Both the position numbers and the translations under genes were made by a program. From Acidimicrobiales bacterium (lineage in GTDB: Bacteria; Actinomycetota; Acidimicrobiia; Acidimicrobiales; Aldehydirespiratoraceae), in NCBI GenBank assembly GCA_029263175.1, contig JAJCXZ010000061.1:19678-83677 (forward strand): DNA of 64,000 bases. Direction: 5' to 3'. Each line of letters begins with the position of its first letter. The stretch's first letter is position 1. The notes below the pieces were generated by a model that did not search any database, was not told where the DNA came from, and saw only the letters and a list, made by a program, of their open reading frames with translations. Shown in pieces: positions 1 to 11,240 of the stretch.

Positions 1-59
1 GCCGCGGCACCACACATCGATTCGGGGCTACTGGAAAGTGCCTCGTTAGTCGGCCGCCA

Positions 60-1265
60 TCAGGCCGAGGCGGACTCCAGGATGTGGACGCCGCAGGCCG
101 AACCCAAGCCGATCACGTGGGCGAGACCCATTCGTGCACCGTCGATCTGACGATCGCCGGCTTCCCCGCGGAGGTGATGGCAGACCTCCCAGACGTTGGC
201 GATGCCAGTGGCGGCAATCGGGTGACCCTTCGACTCCAGACCGCCCGACACGTTGACCGGCATGTTGCCGTTGCGGTTGGTGGCGCCCGACTCGAACAGG
301 TCGACCGCACCACCCGGCGCACAGAGCCCGAGGTTGTCGTAGTGGACGAGCTCGGCGGTGGCGAAGCAGTCATGTAACTCGACGAGGTCGAGATCTTCGG
401 GGCCGACGCCGGCAGCCTCGTAGGCCTGTTTGGCCGCGGCGCGGGTGAGTGTGTTCACGTCGGGCAGCACCTGGCATGCCTCCTGCCATGGATCACTGGT
501 GAGCACGGACGCGCGGATCTTGATGGCCCGCGCCTGTTGCCGGGCACTCAGTGTGCGCAGCTTCTGATCAGACACCAGCACCGCCGCGGCCGCACCGTCG
601 CAGTTCGCCGAGCACATCGATCGGGTGTTCGGGTAGGCGATCATCACGTCGCCCATGATCTGCTCCAGCGACATTTCCTTGGTGTACGCGGCCAAGGGGT
701 TGAGCGTCGAATGAGCGTGGTTCTTCTGGGAGATACGAGCGAACAGCTCGAACTCGGCCCCGGTGTAGTCGTGGTTGTAGAGGTACTCCATGCCGACCTG
801 GGCGAACACGCCCGGCATGGTGACCGTGCCGATTCGGCCATCGAGAGGGGCCACTTCACCCACACGCCCGCTCGGCTCATAGACATTGACGTCGGACTGA
901 GCGGCGTTGCCGGACAGGAGTCCGGCTCCGGCGAGCTTCTCCACACCGACCGCCAATCCCATCTCGCACTCGCCTGCCTTGATGGCCATGATCGCGGTGC
1001 GCAGGGCAGTGGCGCCCGTGGCGCACGCGTTGGCGACATTGAAGACCGGAATGCCGGTCTGGCCGATCTGCTTCTGCAGCATCTGGCCGGTCGACGGACC
1101 ACGCAGATTGCCGAATGCGAGGATGCCGATGTCGGCCATCGTGACGCCACCATCGGCGAGCGCGGCCATGCTCGCCTCGGCAGCCAGGTCGATCGTGTCG
1201 CGATCGGGATGCTTGCCGAACTTGGTCATGCGGATTCCGAGGATCCAGATGTCGTCCGCGGCCAT
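60..1265 (-). CDS. Thiolase-family protein (lipid-transfer/acetyl-CoA acetyltransferase type)
   Basis: This 401-aa thiolase-fold protein probably acts on a CoA thioester in lipid, steroid or side-chain degradation. It shows the nucleophile region NACATGA (Cys81), the late ESKGHP motif (His348) and GSACG (Cys391). It belongs to the lipid-transfer/SCP-x thiolase branch rather than the classic biosynthetic thiolases. The ATG at 1265 is chosen because AAGGAG lies just upstream and it sits one base after the stop of the DUF35 gene; a longer reading would run into that gene. Thiolase-DUF35 pairs are a known arrangement in which the DUF35 protein partners the thiolase. Substrate is not predictable from sequence. 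Confidence 0.85.
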   Translation of the reverse strand: MAADDIWILGIRMTKFGKHPDRDTIDLAAEASMAALADGGVTMADIGILAFGNLRGPSTGQMLQKQIGQTGIPVFNVANACATGATALRTAIMAIKAGECEMGLAVGVEKLAGAGLLSGNAAQSDVNVYEPSGRVGEVAPLDGRIGTVTMPGVFAQVGMEYLYNHDYTGAEFELFARISQKNHAHSTLNPLAAYTKEMSLEQIMGDVMIAYPNTRSMCSANCDGAAAAVLVSDQKLRTLSARQQARAIKIRASVLTSDPWQEACQVLPDVNTLTRAAAKQAYEAAGVGPEDLDLVELHDCFATAELVHYDNLGLCAPGGAVDLFESGATNRNGNMPVNVSGGLESKGHPIAATGIANVWEVCHHLRGEAGDRQIDGARMGLAHVIGLGSACGVHILESASA

Positions 1266-1266
1266 G

Positions 1267-1695
1267 TCAGTCTCCTTCAGCGGGTTCGAAACCGAACCCG
1301 ATCGCATCGGTTCCTGCATCGTCAGTGCCGACCACGAGCGTGGCCAGACGAACCTTCATCCCGAGGCGTACATGCTCAGGATCCGGTGGAATATTGATGA
1401 TGTTGCTCTTGACACTCGTGCCGTCGACATCGACGACGCCCGCCACGAACGGCGTGGCGACTCCGGGAGCGGCGTGAGCCACGATCGTGAACGATCGCAG
1501 CGTGCCTTCGGTGCCGACCGGGACGCTACGAAACTCCGTGCCGAAGCATCCCGCGCAGGCGTTGCGGCGGTCGAAGTAGCGGGCACCACACGCCGTGCAC
1601 TCTTGGGCGACGAGGTGTGGGGCGTCGCCCAGCTCGAGATAGTCGACCAATGGAATCTGTGTTGGCACGGTTGCTCCATTCACCTGATGGCCCAA
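1267..1695 (-). CDS. DUF35 OB-fold / zinc-ribbon protein (thiolase partner)
   Basis: This is a 142-aa protein of the DUF35 family. An N-terminal rubredoxin-like zinc ribbon has four cysteines (C33, C36, C47, C50), followed by an OB-fold. Family members bind acyl-CoA and form complexes with thiolase-like or hydratase-like partners. Here it is immediately upstream of the thiolase (1-bp gap), supporting a two-subunit enzyme. The first residues (GHQVNGATVP) are poorly conserved in such proteins, so the start could be a few codons later. Confidence 0.85.
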   Translation of the reverse strand: MGHQVNGATVPTQIPLVDYLELGDAPHLVAQECTACGARYFDRRNACAGCFGTEFRSVPVGTEGTLRSFTIVAHAAPGVATPFVAGVVDVDGTSVKSNIINIPPDPEHVRLGMKVRLATLVVGTDDAGTDAIGFGFEPAEGD

Positions 1696-1728
1696 GAGGC
1701 CCGAGCGGAGAGTACCAACCCGGTGGAC

Positions 1729-2720
1729 TCAGGACCGAAAAGAACGCAGCTCGTCTTCGAGGTGACGGGCGGTCGGCCACGCTCCACTCGAGGTGTTCGC
1801 CAGGATCGTGTAGCCCCGCCCGTCGGTCGGGTCGAACGACACGCAGGCGCTGACCCCGGCATCCATTCCTTCGAGAACAACGGCCGACCCCTCGAGCGCG
1901 AGCCAGAAACCGCGGCCGTATCTCATCTTCTGCTTGGGTGCATCGCTCACCGGTTCGATCATCAACGCCACGGTTTCCATGGAGACGAGTCGACCGTCGA
2001 AGAGTGCCAGCCAGAAGGCCGCCATGTCTGCCGCGGTGATGTAGGCGCCGCCGTCGCCGCCGCCGATCACAGGCAGATGAAACACATTGGTGCGGCCGTT
2101 CTCGAGGTAGCCGAGAGCAGCGTTGGCCGGGAGGTCATCAGATCGGAAGAACCCGGCCCCGGTCATGTTCGCCGGTTCGAGGACGTTCTCGCGTACGAGG
2201 TCGTGGAACCGGAGACCGGTCGCTCGCTCGATTGCGATCGACAACATGATGAAGCCACCGTTGTTGTACGCGAAACGTTGGCCGGGAGGACTGACCTGGG
2301 GATGCGGAGAGACCAGAGGTAGGTAATCGTCGGGCGTCTCGAGCGTGTGGGCCGACACATCGAACACGAAGTCGTCGATGTCGCCGAGTTGTTCCTCGTC
2401 GAGATAGTCGCCGACCCCCGATCGATGCGACAGCAGATGTTCGATTGTCGCGTCAGGGTGGACCAACGGCAGGTCATCACCGACAAGAGCGCGAAGTCGG
2501 GTGTCGAGGGCCAGGGCACCCGACTCGACCAACGCCATCACGGTCACGGCGGTGAACGCCTTGGTCATGCTGGCCGTGGCGAAGGCCGTGTTGAGCTCGT
2601 TCGGCCGCTTCTCGGCTCGGTTGGCGAAGCCTGCGGCGACGTCGGAGTCCGACCAGCCGGGGCCCGTCAGCGTGACAACCCCTGAGAACTCGCTGTCCTC
2701 GATGACCTCGGAGAGTCGGC

Positions 2721-2724
<4 letters not shown>
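1729..2724 (-). CDS. Serine hydrolase, beta-lactamase/penicillin-binding-protein fold
   Basis: This 331-aa protein has the class C beta-lactamase / D-aminopeptidase fold. The SxxK motif is SMTK (Ser52, Lys55), the YxN motif is YNN (Y153-N155), and the typical LLSHRSG turn follows at about 97-103. It has no clear signal peptide, so it is probably a cytoplasmic esterase/peptidase rather than an antibiotic-resistance enzyme. Its ATG overlaps the stop of the upstream acyl-CoA synthetase (ATGA), indicating translational coupling, so it may hydrolyse an ester or amide linked to that CoA pathway. Confidence 0.8.
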
Positions 2725-4361
<1,637 letters not shown>

Positions 4362-4394
4362 GGGTGCGATGGTAGACCTCGGCTGGTCGCAGGA

Positions 4395-5174
4395 CTAGCG
4401 GGGCGCCTGCCCGTCGTCGATGCGGATGACGGTGCCGGTGACGGCGTCGGATGCCGGCGAGCATAGGTAGAGCAACGTCGAGTCCATTTGGGCAGGATCG
4501 CCGAGCCGCTTGCGCGGCGTCCCCGCCGCAATGTCGCCCATGCGGGAAACCATCCCGTCCATCATCTCCGAGTGGAACGCGCCGGGGGCGATGGCGTTCA
4601 CGTTGATGCCGTAGCGAACCCACTCCACCGCCAGCACCTCACTCATTCGTGCAATCGCTGCCTTCGTCACCGAATAGAGCGCCGCGCCACCGCCTGAGTA
4701 GTTGAAGGCCGCGCTGCTGCTGATGTTGACCATGCGCCCCGGGAGCTCAGCCGCGATGAGGCGACGCGCCACCTCGCAGCTGAGGATGTAAGGACCACGC
4801 AGGTTGATGCCGAGCACCGAGTCGATCAGCTCGGTCGACATCTTGTGGGCCCGCTGCGCGTCCGGCACGCCTGCGTTGTTGATCAGAATCGTGACCGTCT
4901 TGCCGGTTGCGGCTTCGGCGGCGTCAACCACGGCCACGATGCTGTCGTCGTCCGTCATGTCGAGATGGATCGGGTACGCGCGACCCCCGTTGGCGACGAT
5001 CTGAGCCGCGAGATCCTCCAGCCGATCCACCCGACGGGCCGCGATCACCACCTCTGCGCCACATGCGGCCAACACCTGCGCGAACCGATGGCCCAGGCCC
5101 GAGCTCGCGCCGGTCACAAGGGCCACTTGGCCGGTCAGGTCGGTGGATGCGTTCGGAAGCGGGTAGTCAGTCAT
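4395..5174 (-). CDS. SDR-family NAD(P)-dependent oxidoreductase
   Basis: This 259-aa classical short-chain dehydrogenase has the TGASSGLG nucleotide-binding motif near residues 20-27, NNAG near 98-101, catalytic YSVTK, and a C-terminal DDGQAP tail. It lies on the same strand 33 bp upstream of the acyl-CoA synthetase, so it is probably in the same transcription unit and may oxidise a hydroxyacyl or steroid-like intermediate. Family membership is certain; substrate is not. Confidence 0.85.
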   Translation of the reverse strand: MTDYPLPNASTDLTGQVALVTGASSGLGHRFAQVLAACGAEVVIAARRVDRLEDLAAQIVANGGRAYPIHLDMTDDDSIVAVVDAAEAATGKTVTILINNAGVPDAQRAHKMSTELIDSVLGINLRGPYILSCEVARRLIAAELPGRMVNISSSAAFNYSGGGAALYSVTKAAIARMSEVLAVEWVRYGINVNAIAPGAFHSEMMDGMVSRMGDIAAGTPRKRLGDPAQMDSTLLYLCSPASDAVTGTVIRIDDGQAPR

Positions 5175-5216
5175 GACCGGATCGTAGATCCGGCCATGCC
5201 TCCATCGCGATTCGAA

Positions 5217-5636
5217 CTACGCCCGAACGAGGCGAAATACGGGGATCACACGTCCGGCTTCGCCGGCGCTCTTCTCGTAGTCCTTGAACTGCGGCATTCC
5301 GGCAGCCTGGGCCTCAAAGAGGCGTGTGCGCTCGTCTTCTTCGGTCAGCACCGCGGATGCGTCCCACTTGTCGGTACCGATCTCCACGGTGACCGACGGG
5401 TTGGCCACGAGATTGTGGTACCAGTTCGGGTGCTCCGGGGCACCACCCTTCGAAGCAATGACGACGACGTCGTCACCGTCGCGGGTGTAGACCAACGGCG
5501 AGGTGAGTTCGCGACCGCTCTTCGCACCGGTCATGGTGACAAGAACCACAGGGGCGCCTTCGAGCCAACCGAAACACTTTCCGTCGTTCGCACGGAACTC
5601 GTCGATCGCAATGCGGTTCATTTCAAGGATGTCCAT
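5217..5636 (-). CDS. Deazaflavin (F420)-dependent nitroreductase-family protein (Ddn-like)
   Basis: This 139-aa single-domain split beta-barrel protein resembles mycobacterial Ddn/FDOR enzymes. Visible family features are the MTGAKSGRELTSPL segment near 34-47 and the PNWYHNLVANPSV segment near 70-82. Family members use coenzyme F420, consistent with an actinobacterial host. The gene stands alone on the minus strand and diverges from the dienelactone-hydrolase-like gene across 24 bp. The substrate is not predictable. Confidence 0.82.
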   Translation of the reverse strand: MDILEMNRIAIDEFRANDGKCFGWLEGAPVVLVTMTGAKSGRELTSPLVYTRDGDDVVVIASKGGAPEHPNWYHNLVANPSVTVEIGTDKWDASAVLTEEDERTRLFEAQAAGMPQFKDYEKSAGEAGRVIPVFRLVRA

Positions 5637-5660
5637 CGGTTGAGCCTAAGGTCGACGTCC

Positions 5661-6395
5661 ATGATCGAGCGCAACATCCACATCGATACCGGCGAAGGCT
5701 CCATGGCGACGTTCATCGTCCACCCCGGATCTGACACTCCGCTTCCCGTCGTGATCTTCCTCATGGATGCGCCCGGCAAACGCCCGCTGCTCCACGACAT
5801 GGCCCGCCGGATTGCCGAGAACGGCTACTACGTCATGTTGCCGCAGCTCTTCTACCGAGCCATCGACGGGTTCGCCCTCGACTTCGACAGCGATGAATCG
5901 CGCAAACAGATGTTCGAGCTGATGAGCAATGTCAGCAACGCAATGGTCGGCCGCGACGTGGCCGCGCTCTTCGCCCGCGCCGAAGACGACCCAGCGGCAG
6001 ATCCTTCGCACGTGGGCACTGTCGGGTACTGCATGAGCGGGCCGTTCGCCCTGTGGGTTGCGGCCGAGCACAGTGATCGGATTCGTGCGGCGGCTTCGTG
6101 GTACGGCGTGAGGCTGCATGTCGACGCCCCCGATTCGCCCCACCTCCGGCTCGGTGAGATCATCGGGGAGATCTATGTGGGCGCCGCCGAACACGACGAC
6201 TACGTGCCCCTCGACATGGTCGATCGCTTCGAGACGGCCATGACCGAGTCCGGCGTCAACGGCATGCTCGAGCGCTACTGGGGCAACCACCACGGCTTCG
6301 CCTTCAACGACCGGCCGGCCTACGACGCCGACGCGGATGCTCGTCACTGGGACATCACACTCGCCCTCTTCGAACGCAACCTGAGATCGAGCTAG
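5661..6395 (+). CDS. Dienelactone hydrolase family protein
   Basis: This 244-aa alpha/beta hydrolase belongs to the dienelactone hydrolase family. The nucleophile elbow is GYCMSG with cysteine (C124) in place of serine, the acidic residue is in AAEHDD (D179/D180), and the histidine is in NHHGF (H210/H211). The frame is open far upstream, but the conserved protein begins at the ATG at 5661, and the upstream part lies antisense to the SDR and Ddn-like genes. Its stop overlaps the convergent MFS gene by 4 bp. It may open a lactone or hydrolyse an ester. Confidence 0.85.
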   Translation: MIERNIHIDTGEGSMATFIVHPGSDTPLPVVIFLMDAPGKRPLLHDMARRIAENGYYVMLPQLFYRAIDGFALDFDSDESRKQMFELMSNVSNAMVGRDVAALFARAEDDPAADPSHVGTVGYCMSGPFALWVAAEHSDRIRAAASWYGVRLHVDAPDSPHLRLGEIIGEIYVGAAEHDDYVPLDMVDRFETAMTESGVNGMLERYWGNHHGFAFNDRPAYDADADARHWDITLALFERNLRSS

Positions 6396-7921
6396 TCGTC
6401 TTCGGCGGCAGCCCCTTCGAGGGCGGTGGTCGTCCGCAGCTCCAGCTCGGGCAGGAACCATGTCGCCACGACCATCAACGCAAGGATCGGTACCGCCGCA
6501 ACGAAGATTGCGTTCGTGCCGATGGCGACCGCAGTCTCGACTGCAGTCCGGAGGGCGGGCTCGAGTTCCTTGATGTCCTCGGGTGTCGATAGAAGATCGG
6601 CGGTGTCGATCGATGCGTCGAGCCCTGCGAGTTCACGGCTGATCCGTCCGGTGAGAATCGCTCCGAACGCGCCGACGCCCACCGTCTGGCCCAAGGTCCG
6701 AAAGAAGTTGAGCGCCGCCGTTCCTGCGCCGAGGTCGGGTAGGGCCAAGCTGTTTTGTGTCGCCGTCGTCATCGTTGGGAACACAGATCCCATCGAGAAA
6801 CCGAGAATGGCAAGCCACGGCACCGCAGCCATCGGACTCGAATCGCTGTCCAGGAACGTGAACGCGACCATCGAGACGAGCGACAGCAGCGGGGCGACCT
6901 GCACGATGCGGCGGTAGCGGCCGGTGCCGGTGGTGATTTTGCCCGCCAGCCATGCACCCACCACCACAGCGATGCTCATCGAGGACAGGATCAGCCCGGC
7001 ACGAGTCGGCGACTCTCCGAGAGACACCTGGAAGAACAACGGGAAGAAGGCGAGAGCGCCCATGCCGGCCATCCCGTAGACGGCGTTGCCGAAGATCAGA
7101 ATTCGAAATGTCGGATTCTTGAACAGCCGCATCGGAAGGATCGGCTCGGGGCTTCGGAGCTCCCACAGCACGAACGCAACCGACCCGAGCGCTGCTGCGG
7201 CCAGGAGTCCGATGACGATGCCTGACGACCAGGGTTGAGCGTCGCCACCGAGCGCCAAGCCGACCACGAGCGCGGTCACTCCTGCGATGAGGATCGCGGC
7301 GCCGGGGATGTCGAGATGGTGATCTCGGGGAGGGAGCCGGAAGTTGAGGTTTCTGTGGATGGCCACCGCGGCGACCGCGCCGAGTGGGATGTTGATGAGG
7401 AAGATCCATCGCCACGACGCGATGTCGAGGAAGACGCCACCGATCACCGGTCCCACGATTGCCGAGAACGTGAAGTTCATCGTGTAGTACGCCATGTAGC
7501 GACCACGCTCGCGGGGCGAGAAGATGTCGCCGATCACGATGAATCCCATCGCCATCAGCCCGCCCGCGCCCACCCCTTGAATGCCTCGGGAAATGACGAG
7601 CTGGCCCATTGTCTGGGAGACAGCGGCGCCGAGCGACGCGGCCACGAAGATCACGAGCGCGGCCTGAGTGAGGGCTCGCCGCCCGTAGAGGTCGCTTAGC
7701 TTTCCGTAGAGCGGGGTGGCGGCCACCGAGCCGAGAAGGAAGGCGGTCAGGACCCATGGCAGCTGATCGAGCCCGCCGAGATCGCCGGCGATCGTGGGCA
7801 GGGCGGTGGACACCGCAGTGCCATCGAGAGCGGCCAAGAACGTCGACAACAACATGCCACCGAAGATCAGATGGGTCTGGCGACGGGTCAGCCCTGTCCC
7901 CGGCGCGGTCTCAGTGGTCAT
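6392..7921 (-). CDS. MFS drug exporter, DHA2 (14-TM) family
   Basis: This 509-aa major-facilitator transporter is of the EmrB/QacA drug:H+ antiporter type. It shows the TM1 motif TFLAALDGTAV, motif A (GKLSDLYGRR, loop 2-3) and motif C (GPVIGG) in TM5, the signature of exporters. Hydrophobic segments fit 14 helices. It diverges from the M20 peptidase gene. Its role is probably efflux of a hydrophobic compound. It is unlikely to be the uptake system for the aromatic pathway 6 kb away. Confidence 0.88.
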   Translation of the reverse strand: MTTETAPGTGLTRRQTHLIFGGMLLSTFLAALDGTAVSTALPTIAGDLGGLDQLPWVLTAFLLGSVAATPLYGKLSDLYGRRALTQAALVIFVAASLGAAVSQTMGQLVISRGIQGVGAGGLMAMGFIVIGDIFSPRERGRYMAYYTMNFTFSAIVGPVIGGVFLDIASWRWIFLINIPLGAVAAVAIHRNLNFRLPPRDHHLDIPGAAILIAGVTALVVGLALGGDAQPWSSGIVIGLLAAAALGSVAFVLWELRSPEPILPMRLFKNPTFRILIFGNAVYGMAGMGALAFFPLFFQVSLGESPTRAGLILSSMSIAVVVGAWLAGKITTGTGRYRRIVQVAPLLSLVSMVAFTFLDSDSSPMAAVPWLAILGFSMGSVFPTMTTATQNSLALPDLGAGTAALNFFRTLGQTVGVGAFGAILTGRISRELAGLDASIDTADLLSTPEDIKELEPALRTAVETAVAIGTNAIFVAAVPILALMVVATWFLPELELRTTTALEGAAAEDD

Positions 7922-7991
7922 CGTGCTTCAAGCTAGAGGTCGCGCAGCCTCGGGACTGAACTCGGACGCTGCGCCTGTGCCATGCTCGGGC

Positions 7992-9359
7992 ATGGCATCG
8001 ACTGACACGCTGACCGGAGAAACCGTCGAACTGCTCCAGCAGATGATCCGGAATCAATGCGTCAATGAAGGAACCCCCGAGTCCGGGCACGAGGAGCGCA
8101 GCGCTCGATTGATCCGGGACGAGCTCGACGGTCTCGGGCTCGACATCGAGACGATCGAAACAGAACCGGGTCGCACATCGCTGATCGCTCGCTACGAGGG
8201 CACCGACCCGGACGCTCCCGATCTGTGTCTCATGGGGCACACCGATGTCGTTCCCGTGAGTCCCGAAGGCTGGGTCAACGACCCGTTCGGCGGTGAGCTG
8301 ATCACCTCCGGCGACGGCATTCAAGAGGTCTGGGGTCGGGGCGCGGTCGACATGCTCAATCTCACGTCGTCGATGCTGGTCGCGTTCCGTGACGTGGTGA
8401 AGCGCGGCGTTCGCTATCCCGGTGACATCGTCTACTTCGCGGTCGCCGACGAAGAGGGTGGCGGCATTCTCGGTGCCGATCCGTTGATCGAGAAGCACTG
8501 GGACAAGCTCCACTGCGACTACGTCCTCACCGAGTACGGCGGCACACCGTCGATGACCTCGGAAGGCACCACCGTTCTGCTGACAGCGGGCGAGAAGACG
8601 GGCGCCGCCCGTCGCATCATCGTGCACGGCACGCCCGGCCACGGATCCATGCCCTATGCCACCGACAACGCGATGGTGAAAGCGGCCGAGATCGTGCGGC
8701 GGCTCTACGAGGGCGACGTGGCACCACGGATCGACGAGATGTTCACCGACCGGGTCAAAGCGCTCGGACTCTCGGCCGACATCGAATCCCGGCTCCTCGA
8801 CCCGGTCCAGGTGAAGGATGCGCTCGCCGAACTCCCCGAGGGCTTGGCCCGCAACACGCATTCGTGCTGTCACATGACCTTCAGCCCCAACATCATGAGC
8901 TCGGGCAACAAACTCAACACCGTGCCCGATCGTGCCGTGATCGAGGTCGACATTCGAGCCCTGCCGGGCGACACACTTGCCGACGTCGATCGCACACTGC
9001 GCGAGGTGATCGGCGAAGACATGCTTCCTCACGTCGACATCGAGCCGTGGCGCGAGGGCATGCCCGAGGGGGCGCCGATCTCGTCGACCGACACACCGTT
9101 GTGGGACGCGTTGGCGGACTCGATCCGCATCGCCTACCCCGATGCTCGCGTGATCCCCAGCATCGTCACCGGTGGGACCGACGCCCGCTTCTTCCGCCGA
9201 CGCGGCGTACCCGGCTACGGAGCCGGTTTGCTCAGCAACAAGGTGCCTTTGGCCGAATTCCTGAACCGGTTCCACGGGCACAACGAACGCATCGACATCG
9301 AATCCCTCGAACTCACCACCCAGCTGTGGGGCAACGTCCTCGACAGGATGTGGGCCTAG
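7992..9359 (+). CDS. M20-family metallopeptidase / deacylase
   Basis: This 455-aa M20 (ArgE/DapE/CPG2-like) hydrolase has the first metal motif GHTDVVPV near residue 80, the metal-bridging aspartate in GRGAVDM, and the catalytic DEEGGG near 155. A dimerisation insert and a C-terminal GGTDARFF motif follow. Such enzymes cleave peptides or N-acyl amino acids with two zinc ions. The ATG at 7992 precedes the first conserved residues. The end overlaps the next, convergent gene by 4 bp. Confidence 0.88.
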   Translation: MASTDTLTGETVELLQQMIRNQCVNEGTPESGHEERSARLIRDELDGLGLDIETIETEPGRTSLIARYEGTDPDAPDLCLMGHTDVVPVSPEGWVNDPFGGELITSGDGIQEVWGRGAVDMLNLTSSMLVAFRDVVKRGVRYPGDIVYFAVADEEGGGILGADPLIEKHWDKLHCDYVLTEYGGTPSMTSEGTTVLLTAGEKTGAARRIIVHGTPGHGSMPYATDNAMVKAAEIVRRLYEGDVAPRIDEMFTDRVKALGLSADIESRLLDPVQVKDALAELPEGLARNTHSCCHMTFSPNIMSSGNKLNTVPDRAVIEVDIRALPGDTLADVDRTLREVIGEDMLPHVDIEPWREGMPEGAPISSTDTPLWDALADSIRIAYPDARVIPSIVTGGTDARFFRRRGVPGYGAGLLSNKVPLAEFLNRFHGHNERIDIESLELTTQLWGNVLDRMWA

Positions 9360-11110
9360 GGAAGCGAAATGATGGTGACGGCGCCGGTGCCGCCGTCGAC
9401 TTCGATGATCGCACCATCGGGGATTCGGCGAGTGGCGTCGAGCACTGAGACGGCGCACGGGATCCCGAGCTCGCGGCTCACGATGATGGCGTGGCTGAGC
9501 GCCGCGCCGACGTCGACCACAACGGCACCCGCGGGCACGAAGAGCGGCGTCCACGCCGGGTCGGTATAGGGCGCTACCAGGATCTCGCCCGGGCCGAGCA
9601 CGGTCGGGTCGGATGGATCGAGAACGACACGAGCGATCCCTCGAGCGATACCCGGGCACCCGGGCATGCCTTGGAGGCTGTCGTCGACGGCAACGGCCTC
9701 CACCGCCCGCGATCCGGTCTTGGCCCATGTGTCCAGAGGCGGCACAACCTCGTTGATGATGAACGGGGGCTCGGTGGCGTTGATCGCATCGAGCGTGGCC
9801 TGACGAGCGAGGGCGACCTCCCGCCATCCGGTCGGATCATCAAGTGCCGCTTCGACCTCATCGGCGAAGAGCAGGCAGATGTCGCGTGGAGTCGGCACGA
9901 TCCCCCGTGACACGAAGCGCTGCCCCAACTCCCAGACCGCCATGCGGGACTCGTTGATGACCCGGATGACATTCGTCTTGGTGCGCTCGCGACTCGGCAC
10001 CATCACTTTGGCCGACTGGGCCGCGGCGAGGAATGTGCCCTGAGCCTCCGGATCACCCGCGAGCATCGGGCTGATTTCCGCGACGAGGGCTTCGCGCTGA
10101 GCAGCACGGCCGGCCTGGCTCATCTCCGGCGCCGAAGCGTCGTCGGCCAGCCGCATCCGATCCACAGCAGCCCATACAAGATCGGGGTCGAGTTCCCATG
10201 TCGGTGCATGGATGTCCCATTCGTTGGGGCCGCGCGAGCCGAACTCATGGAGGAACCCGTCCAGAGCACCGAGCAGCTCGGACGCACCCGGGGATGTCGA
10301 CGACCGCAGCCGAGCTGTAAGCCCGACCGGACCGCTGTCGAACAGCGCATTCATCTCGTCAGAATCCCGTACGGCCCTCGATATCGTCCACATCGCGAAG
10401 GAGGGCGCCGCTGAGTCGACACCTCCGAGACCAGCGATCAGGTCCATGGCCGCTTCGGGCCGACCGACCGCGGCACAGATCTGGCCGAGAGCACCCGGAC
10501 CGATGGATGCCGCGGCGGACATGTAGATGTGCCAGTCGAAAAACAGTCGGATGGTGGGAAGCAGCGAACGGGAGTAGGCAAGGAGTTCGGTGTCGCTGAG
10601 CGCTCGGAGGTCTGGTCGATTGTTACGGAGGCTGCGCCCGTAGGCCGCGTGCTCCAGTAACTCCGGGACCTCGGTCGCGGTCATCACCCAACCCAGCCAA
10701 CTGGTCAGGGTCTCGGTGGTCTCGGCCCGTTCGTGCCACGGCTCGGGCACGAACGGCGGCACGTCGGGGTGGTCACCGAAGTACGCCAGGTCCATCGCCG
10801 CCGCGGACATGCCCGGCGTTCGCTCACCGAAGATACGGATGAAGTCCGCCCCGAGGAACGCATAGCCGCCGAACACACCGAGAACCTCAGGTCGGTGTTC
10901 GCTCAGTTCGTCCTCCCCGAACCCCAACCGGTTCACTGCACAGTCGCGCCACCCCAGCATCGTTCCCAGCTCCCACACCAGATCCCAGGCCAGCGGCGAC
11001 GGTGGTTCGGGGAGCACTTCGCCGACGTTCGCTCGGGTCCAGAATTTTGCCCGATCTGTGATGACGCTGTCCTCGATCCACGTCGGTGCGGTCGGTGGCG
11101 TGACGCTCAT
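9356..11110 (-). CDS. PEP-utiliser swivelling-domain protein without an ATP-grasp domain
   Basis: This 584-aa protein ends in the mobile phosphohistidine domain of PEP-utilising enzymes. GAALSHAIIVSRELGIP matches the family motif, with His540 as the expected phosphohistidine. The N-terminal 450 residues are helical and resemble the central part of PEP synthase/rifampin-phosphotransferase-like proteins; no ATP-grasp signature is visible. The ATG at 11110 is preceded by an ideal AGGAGG. It may be a partner subunit or a degenerate phosphotransferase. It diverges from the CoA ligase gene. Confidence 0.7.
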   Translation of the reverse strand: MSVTPPTAPTWIEDSVITDRAKFWTRANVGEVLPEPPSPLAWDLVWELGTMLGWRDCAVNRLGFGEDELSEHRPEVLGVFGGYAFLGADFIRIFGERTPGMSAAAMDLAYFGDHPDVPPFVPEPWHERAETTETLTSWLGWVMTATEVPELLEHAAYGRSLRNNRPDLRALSDTELLAYSRSLLPTIRLFFDWHIYMSAAASIGPGALGQICAAVGRPEAAMDLIAGLGGVDSAAPSFAMWTISRAVRDSDEMNALFDSGPVGLTARLRSSTSPGASELLGALDGFLHEFGSRGPNEWDIHAPTWELDPDLVWAAVDRMRLADDASAPEMSQAGRAAQREALVAEISPMLAGDPEAQGTFLAAAQSAKVMVPSRERTKTNVIRVINESRMAVWELGQRFVSRGIVPTPRDICLLFADEVEAALDDPTGWREVALARQATLDAINATEPPFIINEVVPPLDTWAKTGSRAVEAVAVDDSLQGMPGCPGIARGIARVVLDPSDPTVLGPGEILVAPYTDPAWTPLFVPAGAVVVDVGAALSHAIIVSRELGIPCAVSVLDATRRIPDGAIIEVDGGTGAVTIISLP

Positions 11111-11240
11111 AGCAGCCCTCCTGGCGGGTGTGGTGGCCAGACATTGGTAGCAGTTCGCGTGGCGGCACGCCGGTCGAAGTGTGACGGTAGGCACATCGGC
11201 GCTAGCTTCCCGACTGTCCACCACGACGGGAGCAACCACG

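Noticed and set aside
4845..5660. N-terminal extension of the dienelactone-hydrolase-like protein
   Set aside because: It is antisense to the SDR and Ddn-like genes; the conserved fold starts at the ATG at 5661.
6392..7921. The MFS protein as an uptake system for 4-hydroxybenzoate or protocatechuate
   Set aside because: Its 14-TM DHA2 layout and motif C (GPVIGG) mark an exporter, and it is about 5 kb from the lig genes in another transcription unit.
7911..9827. A 638-codon open frame on the minus strand
   Set aside because: It is antisense to the M20 peptidase gene, which has clear motifs; its sequence is His/Asp/Val-rich shadow composition.
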